From Pseudomonas sp. NFIX28 (GTDB taxonomy: Bacteria > Pseudomonadota > Gammaproteobacteria > Pseudomonadales > Pseudomonadaceae), in contig NZ_FNPW01000008.1 in the NCBI RefSeq assembly GCF_900107395.1, forward strand, positions 1 through 64,000: a stretch of 64,000 nt of DNA. The letters are read 5' to 3'. Below, in pieces: positions 30,466 through 40,600 of the stretch. A program made the translations under genes and the position numbers. Every line of letters begins with the position of its first letter. The stretch's first letter is position 1. The notes under the pieces are model-generated. The model was not told where the DNA came from. It ran no database searches and was given only the letters and a program-made list of their open reading frames with translations.

Positions 30466-32625
30466 CTAGACCGCCGCAGAGCCGACACGGCCCTTGCGCA
30501 GTGCATCGATGACCGCTTCTTTCGGGCCGTCGGCGACGATCCGTCCGTTATCCAGGACCACCAGCCGGTCCACCAGGCTGAGCATCGAGGTGCGGTGGGT
30601 CACCAGCAGCAGGGTCTTGCCTTGCACCCAGGTATGCAGGCGCTGGCGCAGGGCGTCTTCGCTGCTGTTGTCCATGGCGCTGGTGGGTTCGTCCAGGAGC
30701 ATGATCGGCGGGTCCAGCAGCAGCGCCCGGGCCAGCAGCACGGCCTGGCGCTGGCCGCCGGACAGCAGCTGGCCACGCTCGCCCACCGGCCGGTCGAAGC
30801 CTTGGGGATGCTGGCGAGCCAGTTCGGTAACGCCGGTCAGCTCGGCCACTTCGAGCATGCGCGCGTCGCTGATGTAGCGGGCGCCGAGGGTCAGGTTGTC
30901 GCGCAGGCTGCCGGCCAGCAGCGGCAAATCGTGGGCGACATAGCCGATCTGCTGGCGCAGGTCGGCCACGTCGAGCTGGCGCAGGTCGAGGCCGTCGAGC
31001 AGCAACTGGCCTTCCTCGGGCGCATAGAAGCCCATGACCAGGCGCCCCAGGGTGCTCTTGCCGGAGCCGCTGCGGCCGATGATGCCGATGCGCTCGCCGC
31101 GCTGCATGCTGAAGCTGATATTGCTCAGCGCCGCGGCATTCTGCCCCTGGTAGCGGAAGGTCACCTGGCTGAGCGCCAGCGCGCCCTGCAACTGCGTGCG
31201 CTCCAGCGGGTGCTGGCGGGCATCGCGTTCCTGAGGCAGGGCCATCAGCGCGTCGGTGCTGCGCATGGTCAGCTGGGCCTGCTGGTAGCGGGTGATCAAC
31301 CCGGCGATCTGCCCCAGCGGCGCCAGGACCCGGCTGCCGAGCATGTAGGTGGCCACCAGCGCGCCGACGCTGAGGTTGCCGGCGATGATGCTGTAGACCC
31401 CGGCGACTATGGTCGCCATGCCGCAGAACTGCTGGATGAACAGGGTGCCGTTGCTGGCCAGGGCCGAGAGGTTGCGCGCGTGGCTGTCGAGGCGGGTGAG
31501 GGCGCCGTGGGTGCTTTCCCATTTGTGCTGGCGTTCGCTTTCGGCGCTGCAGGCCTTGAGGGTTTCCAGGCCGCCGAGGGTCTCGATCAGCAACGCCTGG
31601 CGTTCGGCGCCCAGGCTCAGGCTCTTTTGCACGGTGTCGCGCAGGCGGGCCTGGATCAGCATGGCGAAGGCGATGGTCAGGGGAAACGCCAGCAGCGGAA
31701 TCACCACCAGCCAGCCGCCGAGCAGGCCGATCACCAGCAGCATCAGCACGGCGAAGGGCAGGTCGATCAGGCTGGTCAGGGTCACGGCGGTGAGAAATTC
31801 GCGCAGGCCCTGGAAGTCATGGATGCTCTGGGCGAAGCCGCCGACGGTCGCCGGCTTGGCTTTCATCGCCATGCCGGTGATGCGCTCGAACAGGGTGGCG
31901 GAGAGAATCACGTCGGTGCGCTTGCCGGCGCTGTCCAGCAGATGGGCGCGCACCACCCGCAGCACCAGCTCGAAACCGGTGCCGATCAGCAGCCCGATGG
32001 CCAGCACCCAGAGGGTCGAGGTGGCCTGGTTGGGCACCACGCGGTCATAGGTCTGCATGACGAACAGCGGCACCATCAGGCCCAGCAGGTTGATCAGCAG
32101 GCTGGCGAGGATCGCGTCGCTGTACAGCCAGCGCGAGAGTTTCAGGGTGTCGCGGAACCAGGCTTCGACGCGCGGCACCAGGGAGTTGCGCAACTCTTCC
32201 AGTTCATGGCGTGGCCGGGCGAACAGCGCCTGGCCACTGTAATCGTCGTTCAGCTCGGCCTGGCTGACCCATTGTTCGCCTCCTTCGGCTTCGCTGGGCA
32301 GGATCAGCGCCTGGCCGTCATCGCCCCAGCGGCGCAGGACCGCGCAGCGGCCATGCTTGAGGATCAACAGCACCGGCAGGTTGAGTGTGGAGATCGCCGA
32401 CAGTTCGCGGCGCAACAGGCGCGCCTGCAGGCTGGCGCGGGCGGCGGCGCGGGGCAGCAGGTCCAGGCTCAGGCGTTGCTGGGCCAGGGGCAGTCCCGCA
32501 CTGAGGCTGGCCCGGCTGACGTTGCAATCATGCAGCTTGCAGAGGATCAACAATCCATCCAACAACGGGTCATCAAAGCTCAGGCGCGGATCGACGCCTG
32601 TGCTCCCGGGTTCCATGCTGGTCAC
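30466..32625 (-). CDS. lapB: Type I secretion ABC transporter LapB
   Basis: A 719-residue half-transporter. Residues ~1-140 form a C39-like domain that appears to lack the catalytic Cys at the usual place (a CLD, as in RTX adhesin exporters). Residues ~165-440 carry six membrane helices. The C-terminal ATPase has Walker A (GRSGSGKSTLGRL), signature (LLSGGQRQAVLLARAL), Walker B (PIMLLDEPTSAMD) and switch His (LLVTHRTS). It powers export of the LapA-like adhesin across both membranes. A GTG start at 32625 is chosen because GGAGG lies eight bases upstream; an ATG three codons later is possible. Confidence 0.92.
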   Translation of the reverse strand: MTSMEPGSTGVDPRLSFDDPLLDGLLILCKLHDCNVSRASLSAGLPLAQQRLSLDLLPRAAARASLQARLLRRELSAISTLNLPVLLILKHGRCAVLRRWGDDGQALILPSEAEGGEQWVSQAELNDDYSGQALFARPRHELEELRNSLVPRVEAWFRDTLKLSRWLYSDAILASLLINLLGLMVPLFVMQTYDRVVPNQATSTLWVLAIGLLIGTGFELVLRVVRAHLLDSAGKRTDVILSATLFERITGMAMKAKPATVGGFAQSIHDFQGLREFLTAVTLTSLIDLPFAVLMLLVIGLLGGWLVVIPLLAFPLTIAFAMLIQARLRDTVQKSLSLGAERQALLIETLGGLETLKACSAESERQHKWESTHGALTRLDSHARNLSALASNGTLFIQQFCGMATIVAGVYSIIAGNLSVGALVATYMLGSRVLAPLGQIAGLITRYQQAQLTMRSTDALMALPQERDARQHPLERTQLQGALALSQVTFRYQGQNAAALSNISFSMQRGERIGIIGRSGSGKSTLGRLVMGFYAPEEGQLLLDGLDLRQLDVADLRQQIGYVAHDLPLLAGSLRDNLTLGARYISDARMLEVAELTGVTELARQHPQGFDRPVGERGQLLSGGQRQAVLLARALLLDPPIMLLDEPTSAMDNSSEDALRQRLHTWVQGKTLLLVTHRTSMLSLVDRLVVLDNGRIVADGPKEAVIDALRKGRVGSAAV

Positions 32626-32660
32626 ATCGAAGTCCTCCGCGGACTTAACGCATCAATGCA

Positions 32661-34019
32661 TCAACGCATCTCCGGCAGGCGAGCGTCGCTCTTCACTTCG
32701 GTCTGGGCGATCGCCTCGGCGGGCACCACGACCTTTTCCTTGTTCAGCAACTCGCCCATGTTCGCCAGCACGCGATACATGGAGAACTCCTCGGTGTAGC
32801 GCACTTCGGTGTAGCGGCGGTTGGAGTTGTACAGCTCGTTCTCGCTGTCCAGCAGGTCGAGCAGGGTGCGCTGGCCCAGGCCGAACTGGTCCTGGTAGGC
32901 GGCGCGGACGCGAGCCGTGGTCTCGGCGTATTCGCGTGCGGTGGGGGTCTGCTTCTTGGCGTTGACCATGGCGTTCCAGGCCAGGGTGATGTTCTCGTTG
33001 AGCATGCGCAGCGCGTTGTTGCGGATGTCCAGGGCCTGGTTGATCTTGTGCGCGTCCGATTGCAGGCGGGCCTTGTCGCTGCCGCCGCGGAACAGGTTGT
33101 AGTTCATCACCACGCCGACCCGCCATTCATTGTCGTGGCCCTTGTCGCCCTGCACGTTGTCGTTGGCGCCCACCGCGGCCTCGGCATCGAAGCGTGGATA
33201 GAACGGCGACTTGGCGACTTCGTACTGGCTCTCGGCGGCCTGGACGTCGGCCTGGGCCGATTTCAGGTAAGGGTTGTTCTCCAGCATGCTTTGCCGGGCG
33301 TCCGGCAGGCTGGCGGGGATCTCGCCGCGGATCGAGGGCAGGCTTTCCAGTTCGTCGGGCATGCGGCCCACGGCGCTGAAGAAGTTGGCCTCGGCGTCGG
33401 CCAGGTCGACCATCGCGGTGTCGTAGTTGTTTTCCGCCAGGGCGCGACGGGCGCGGGACTGGTCGAGGTCGGCGGTGCTGCCGACGCCGCGTTCGCTGCG
33501 CAGGCCGATCTGGTCGTTGACCCGCAGGTGCGCCTGCAGGTTGTTCTTGGCCAGGGTCACCAGCTCGCGGCGCTTGAGCACTTCCAGGTACACCTCGATG
33601 GTGCGCAGGGCCAGGCTCTCGGCGGTGCCGCGGGTGTAGTAGGCCCGCGAGTTGGACACCGACTGGGTGCGCCCGACTTCGTTGGCGGTATTGAAGCCGT
33701 CGAAGAGCATTTGCCGCAGGCGCAACTCCGACTGGGTATAGGTCAGGGTCTCGGTGTGATGGTTGCCCAACGCGCGCGTGGTGGTGTTGTCGCTGTAGCC
33801 ACGGCCATAGGCCGCATTCAGGTCCAGCGATGGATAGAAGCCCCCTTTGGCGACCTTGACGTCTTCATCAGCCGACAGACGGTTGTTCTGGCTCGCGCGC
33901 AGTTCCGGGTGGTTGTCCAGCGTGCTTTGAATCGCTTCCGTCAGAGACATGGCTTGGGCCTGATGAATACAGGCCACGGCTAATAAAATCGCGCTACTGA
34001 GGGGGGTAAAAACGCGCAT
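32661..34019 (-). CDS. lapE: TolC-family outer-membrane channel LapE
   Basis: A 452-residue protein with a signal peptide (MRVFTPLSSAILLAVACIHQAQA) and two TolC/OEP helical repeats (SLTEAIQSTLDNHPELRASQNN..., QSMLENNPYLKSAQADVQAAESQYEVAKSPFYP). It is the outer-membrane part of the Lap type I system. The ATG at 34019 has GGGAG nine bases before it; an ATG three codons upstream would sit directly on the Shine-Dalgarno. It is the first gene of the leftward lapEBC operon and divergent from lapA. Confidence 0.92.
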   Translation of the reverse strand: MRVFTPLSSAILLAVACIHQAQAMSLTEAIQSTLDNHPELRASQNNRLSADEDVKVAKGGFYPSLDLNAAYGRGYSDNTTTRALGNHHTETLTYTQSELRLRQMLFDGFNTANEVGRTQSVSNSRAYYTRGTAESLALRTIEVYLEVLKRRELVTLAKNNLQAHLRVNDQIGLRSERGVGSTADLDQSRARRALAENNYDTAMVDLADAEANFFSAVGRMPDELESLPSIRGEIPASLPDARQSMLENNPYLKSAQADVQAAESQYEVAKSPFYPRFDAEAAVGANDNVQGDKGHDNEWRVGVVMNYNLFRGGSDKARLQSDAHKINQALDIRNNALRMLNENITLAWNAMVNAKKQTPTAREYAETTARVRAAYQDQFGLGQRTLLDLLDSENELYNSNRRYTEVRYTEEFSMYRVLANMGELLNKEKVVVPAEAIAQTEVKSDARLPEMR

Positions 34020-34608
34020 GAGGTACATCTCCCTGATCCATGTATGGTGCTTTGCAGTCGCCAAAAAAATGACGAAATTTAGAGGTCAAACCGTTTCAGG
34101 CTTGTAACAACAGAGCTAAGAACATCCTGAGCGGAAGCTAAGAAGAATTTCTCATAAGGCATATGCTGAAAAAAACTTATGCAGTCTAAGAAAACCGGCA
34201 CATTGTTCAGTGCACAAGCCCCGTATTTATAGGCTTTAGGGAGCTTTTTCGAGGCTTGAAAAGGTTCAATGAATTTTTCGACATAGGGCGGGAGAGGAGC
34301 GGTGGGGAGGGTGCGATACGGATGATGCGGCGACATTTTTTTGTCACTTGCAACCTTTGAATCCGTGTCGCGACTTTCGCGGGAGGGCTGTCCGAAGCCT
34401 GAATGCACCTGATTGCATTCGGTTTTGTCTTCGGCAGAAACAGCAGGCCAGCGAGGGACGAGCGAAATGGAAAGGCCGGTGCACCGGTTCGGCTGAATAG
34501 ATGTCAGCGGACCTTCAGGCTGGCGTTTCCGGTCGGTGACCCGATAACGCCATAGCACTTTTCCGTGCAACCAGATGCCGATGGCTGTCGGCAGCGGAGG
34601 AAGTGCTC
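34020..34608. promoter_or_regulatory. Divergent lapE-lapA control region
   Basis: A 589-bp gap, AT-richer than the genes around it and without a credible ORF (a 163-codon leftward frame inside has no RBS and no protein-like composition). It must contain both promoters. Two A/T-cored dyads stand out: GTCGCCAAAAAAATGAC at 34057-34073 and GACATTTTTTTGTC at 34332-34345. They are vaguely like FleQ sites, which control lap genes in other Pseudomonas, but the spacing differs from the published consensus. The hairpin-forming GCATTCGG/CCGAAGCC stretch near 34395-34420 may lie in the lapA leader. Confidence 0.4.
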
Positions 34609-37600
34609 ATGGCTAGGTTAATCGGTGTCGTCAGCAAGGTAGTGGGTCAGGTGATGGCGGTCGCGGCGGATGGTAGCCGGCGCGTCCTGGTAGAAGGCGA
34701 TCGCCTGTTCGCCGGGGATCAACTGGTGACCGGCGCCGAGGGCGCCATAGCCGTGCGCCTGCAGAACGGCCAGGAGCTGACGCTCGGGCGCGACAGCAGC
34801 CTGCAATTGACCCCGCAACTGCTGGCGCACCAAGCGCCCCATGTACAGACACCGGAAGCCGTGGCCCCCAGCGATGCGCAGTTGAGCGATGTCGAGCAAC
34901 TGCAGAAAGCCATCGCCGCCGGCGCCGACCCGACGCAAACCGGCGAAGCCACCGCGGCCGGCGCCGGCGCTACGGGGGGCAATGCTGGCGCCCTGGGTGG
35001 CGGGCATACCTTTGTATTGCTCGAGGAAGTGGCGGGCCGGGTCGAGCCGGTCATTGGTTTCCCCACCGCAGGCTTCAACGGCATTCCCGAATTCGTGCTT
35101 GAGCGGATTGCCGACGTGCCGCCAACCGACGACAGCGACATCGTGCCGCCGCCCGCTGCGAACAACCCGGTGACCCTGGGCGGCCTGTCGGTCGCCAATG
35201 GCGAGCTGACCCTCAGCGAAGCCAATCTGCCCCAGGGCTCGGCGAGCAATCCGGCGGCGCTGGTGCAGAACGGCACGTTCAGTGTTTCCGCGCCCGACGG
35301 GCTGCTCAGCCTCAATGTGGGCGGGATCGCCGTGGTCAGCGGCGGGGTGGTAGCCGGCTTCCCGCAGTCGATCGCCACCGCGCTCGGCAACACCCTGACC
35401 ATCACCGGTTTCGATCCGGCCACGGGCATCGTCAGCTACAGCTACACCCTGCTCGGCAACGACATTCATTCCGCCGCTGAGGGCGCCAACAGCCTGAGCG
35501 AGCATTTCACCGTGCTGGTCAGCGACAGCAATGGCGACTCGTCGAGCAACACGCTGGACATCAATATCACCGACGATGTGCCCCAGGCGTTCGACGACGG
35601 CAATGGCATCGCCTCGGAAAACCAGCTGACCCTGAGCGGCAACGTGCTGACCAACGATATACAGGGCGCCGACCGGGTGCCCGGCGGGCCGATAGTCGCC
35701 GGGACCTTCAATGGCACCTACGGCACCCTGGTGCTGGCCGCCGACGGCACCTACACCTACACGCTCAATATCTCGGACGCCGACTTCAGGGCCTTGCGGG
35801 GCGGTGGCAGCGGCACCGAGACCTTTACCTACACCCTGACCGACGCCGACGGCGACAGCAGCACCGCCAACCTGGTGTTGCAGGTGCACAACAACGACGA
35901 CCCGGTGGTGATCCGGGGGCTGGACCTTGAAGGCGCCGAAATCACGGTCTACGAGAAGCACCTGGCGCAGGGCAGCAGCCCGGATGCGGGCGCGCTGACC
36001 CAGAACGGCACCTTCACCCTGTCGGCGCTCGATGGCCTGCATAGCCTGACCGTCGGCGGCCTCTCGCTGTTCAGTGGCGGGGTGGCCGCCGGCTTCCCGC
36101 AATCGATCACCACCAGCCTGGGCAACATCCTGACCATCACCGGTTACGACGCCAGCACCGGGGTGGTCAGCTACAGCTACACCCTGGCCGGCACCGACAC
36201 GCACCTGCTCGGCAACGGCGGCCATTTGCTGGGCGAGAACTTTGCGGTGAGCACCACGGATATCGACGGCGGTGGCGCCAATGGTTTCCTCGATATCAAC
36301 GTGATCGATGACGTGCCGACGGCGGTCGACGACAGCAATGGCATTGCCTCGGAGAACCAGCCGACCTTGACCGGCAACGTGCTGGCCAACGACGTGCAGG
36401 GCGCCGACCGGGTGCCCGGCGGGCCGATTGTCGCCGGGACCTTCAACGGCACCTACGGCACCCTGGTGCTGGCCGCCGACGGCACCTACACCTACACGCT
36501 CAATATCTCGGACGCCGACTTCCAGGCCTTGCAGGGCAACGGCAGCGCTACCGAGACCTTTACCTACACCCTGACCGATGCCGACGGCGACAGCAGCACC
36601 GCCAACCTGGTGCTGGCCATCCATAACACCGACGATGGCGTGACCCTCAACGGCCTGGATACCGATGGCGGCGAACTGGCGGTCTACGAGAAGCACCTGG
36701 CGGACGGCAGCAGCCCGGACGCGGGCGCCCTGACCCAGAGCGGCACCTTCAGCGTGACGGCCCTGGACGGCCTGCAAACCCTGACGGTGGGCGGGATCAA
36801 CGTGGTGATCGGCGGAGTGCCCGCGGGCTTCCCGCAATCGATGACCACGGCCCTGGGCAACATCTTGACCATCACCGGCTACAACGCCGCCACCGGGGTG
36901 ATCAGCTACAGCTATACCCTCACCGACAATGAGGCTCACCCAACCGCCAACGGCGCCAATAGCCTGAGCGAACACTTCGACGTGGTCGCCACCGATGTCG
37001 ATGGCAGCACGGCCAGCGGCTCGCTGGATGTGAACGTGGTGGACGACCTGCCAATGGCGGTCAACGACAGCAATGGCGTGGCCTCGGAAAGCCAGCTGGT
37101 GCTCAGCGGCAATGTCCTGGCCAACGACGTGCAGGGCGCCGATCGCGTACCCACGGGCCCAGTCACCCCCGGCACTTTTGCGGGCACCTACGGCACCTTG
37201 GTCCTCGCGGCCGATGGCACCTACACCTACACGCTCAACACCGCGGACGCCGACTTCAAGGCCTTGCAGGGCGGTGGCAGCGGCACCGAGACCTTTGCCT
37301 ACACCATCACCGATGCCGACGGCGACCCGAGCACCGCCAACCTGGTGCTGAACGTCCATAACAATAACGATTGCGTGACCCTGCACTGCCTGGATATCGA
37401 GGGTGGCGAGCTGAGGGTCTACGAGAAACACCTCAGCGATGGCACCAGCCCCAATGCCCCGGCCCTGACCCAGAGTGGTTTTTTCCTGGTCAATGCGCCG
37501 GACGGCCTGCACACCCTGACGGTGGGCGGGATCAATGTGGTGACTGGCGGGGTGGCCGCGAGCTTCCCGCAGTCGATCCTGACCGCCCTGGGCAACGTGC

Positions 37601-40600
37601 TGACCGTTACCGGCTACGACGCCAACCTCGGTGTCGTCGCCTACAGCTACACCCTGCTCGACAATGAAAACCATCCGACGGGGCTGGGGGCCAACAGCAT
37701 CGCCGAGCATTTCAATGTGTTCGCCAGCGATGGCGACGGCAGCAGCGCCTCCGGGGTGCTGGATGTGAATATCGTCGACGACCTGCCCACCGCTCACCCT
37801 GATGTGGCGATGGCCGATGAAGGCACGACCATCAGCGGGAATGTGCTGGGCAACGACATTGGCGGCGCCGACGGTCCGGCAATCACTGGCGCGGTGGTCG
37901 GCGTGCGCGCCGGCAGCGACACCTCGACCTCGGCCATTGGCGGCTTGAACACCACCATCAACGGCCTGTACGGCACCTTGACCCTGGACGCCTTCGGCAA
38001 CGCGACCTATCACAGCTACCCGAACTCGGTTACCGCTCACGATTCGCAGGATGTGTTCGTCTACACCGTGCGGGACGTGGACGGTGATGAAAGCACCACC
38101 ACCATCACCATCCAGATCTGCGACACCGAGCTCAGGGCCGTCAATGACGAGGATGTCACTGTCTTCGAAAAAGCCCTGGACCTGAACCAGGACGGCCAGG
38201 ACCTGGCGGCCGGCACGGTGACCGGCAGTGACCCGGGCCATACCGGCGAAACCGCCACCGGCACCCTGGTCGGCTCGGTCATCGGCGGCAGCGGTGCGAT
38301 TACCTACACCCTGGTCGGCAGCGCCACCGGCACCTACGGGCAGATCCTGCTCAACGCCGACGGCACCTACCGCTACACCCTGACCTCGGCGCCGAAAACC
38401 CTGCCCAATGCCAACGACGGCCCGAACGTCCTCAGCGAAAGCTTCACCTACAGGGCCACCGACGCGCTGGGCAATACCACCACCAGCACCATCCAGATCG
38501 CCATCGTCGACGATGTGCCCAAGGCCGTTGCCAGCGAGCGGGCGGTGACTGCGCAGGAGGTCGATTCCAACCTGCTGCTGGTGATCGACGTCTCCGGCAG
38601 CATGGCCGACCCTTCGGGCGTCGCCGGCCTGTCGCGCCTGGAGCTGGCCAAGCAGGCGATCAGCGCCTTGCTCGACAAATACGCCGACATGGGCGATGTG
38701 AAGGTGCAGATCGTCACCTTCAGCAGCAGCGCCACGGACAAGACGCCGATCTGGGTCGATGTGGCGACGGCCAAGTCGATCATCGCCTCGCTGACCGCCG
38801 GCGGCGGCACCAACTACGATGCGGCGGTGGCCGCGGCGAAGTTGGCGTTTGCCACCAGCGGCCAGCTCAGCGGGGCGCAGAACGTCGGTTATTTCTTCTC
38901 CGACGGCAAGCCCAACGACGGCCAGGAAATCGGCACCGCCGACGAAACCGCCTGGAAAGCCTTCCTCGATGCCAACGGCATCAAGAACTATGCAATCGGC
39001 CTGGGCAGCGGCGTCAGTAACAGCAACCTCGACCCGCTGGCCTATGACGGCAGCGCCCACCTGGATACCAATGCCGTGGTGGTCACCGACCTGAACCAGC
39101 TCGACTCGGTGCTGGCCGGCACGGTACAGGGCACCCCGGTCACCGGCAGCCTGCTCGGCGAAGGCGGCTCGTTCGGCGCCGATGGCGGCTTCATCAAGAG
39201 CCTGGTGGTCGACGGCACCACCTACACCTATGACCCCAGCGGCAACGGCAACCAGGGTGCGCTGGGCTTCAGCGGCGGGGTCAACCACGGCACCTTCAAC
39301 ACCCTGGACAACAGCCTGAGCATCGCCACCAGCAATGGCGGCACGCTGGTGGTGAAACTCGACACCGGCGATTACACCTACACCTCGCAGAATGTCGACA
39401 GCGTGGTGCTGACCGAGACAATCGGCTTCACCGTCAGCGACAACGATGGCGACCTGGCAAGCTCGACCCTGGTGATCAAGGTCAACCCGAATGTGCCGCC
39501 GGTGGCAGTCGACGACCACATCATCACCAACATTCTGGCGGGCACTATCGTGGTGCCGGCCGATGCCCTGCTGGCCAACGACAGCGACGCCGACGGCGAT
39601 CCGCTGACGGCCGCGCCGACCAGCTTCAACACCGGCTGGCTGTCGCCGGGCTCCGACTTCACCGCCGCCAGCCTGCAGACCATTGCCTTCACCGGGGGCA
39701 CCAGCCAGACCCTGAGCGTGGCCCGGGCCTCCTTCAATGCCAATACCCTGGCCATGACCGCCGTGGTGGTGGTCAGCGGCTTGCTGGGCAGCATCAACAA
39801 CGGCAATGACAATGACGAGGATGTGATCAGCGTCAGCCTGAAACAGGGCGAGACCCTGACCCTGGATCACAACGTGGTGGCGGGCCGGGTGGGCATGGAA
39901 TATGCGTTCAATGGCGGGGCCTACACCGCGATCGCCGATGGCGGCTCGTTCACCGCGGGGGCGGACGGGATCTACCAGATCCATCTCATCAACCTGCCCA
40001 ACCCCAGCGGCAGCAACGCCAACGGTTCGCAAAACTACCTGCTGACCATGACCGTCGACTACACCGGCGCCCAGGATTCCATGCCGGACTACCACGGCAC
40101 CTATACCGCCAGCGACAACCATGGCGGCAGCGACAGCGCGGCCGTGAGCATCAGCTATCAGAGCGGCCATACCCTGACCGGTACCGCAGGCGACGATGTG
40201 CTGCTGGCCGGCAGCGGCGACACGGTGATCAATGCCGGCGACGGCAACGACGTGCTCGTGGCCGGCAGCGGCAACAACACCCTGCACGGCGACGCGGGTA
40301 ACGACCTGCTGTTCGGCGGGCCGGGCAACGACCTGCTCGACGGCGGCACGGGCAACGACACCGCCAGCTACGCCCATGCCAGTGCCGGGGTCACGGTCGA
40401 CCTCGCGCTGCTCGGTGCGCAGGACACCGGCGGCGCCGGCACCGACCTTCTCACGGCCATCGAGAACCTGGCGGGTTCCAACTACAACGACATCCTGAGC
40501 GGCAACAACAACGCCAACATCATCACCGGCGGCCTGGGCAACGATGTGCTCAATGGCGGCGGTGGCGACGACCTGCTGATCGGCGGGATGGGCAACAACA

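Noticed and set aside
30454..32799. A 781-codon rightward frame across lapB
   Set aside because: Shadow of the ABC transporter on the other strand. Its Gln/Ala/His-rich product is typical of antisense translation in GC-rich genomes.
34079..34570. A 163-codon leftward frame in the lapE-lapA intergenic region
   Set aside because: No Shine-Dalgarno, unusual amino-acid composition, and located in what must be the divergent promoter region.
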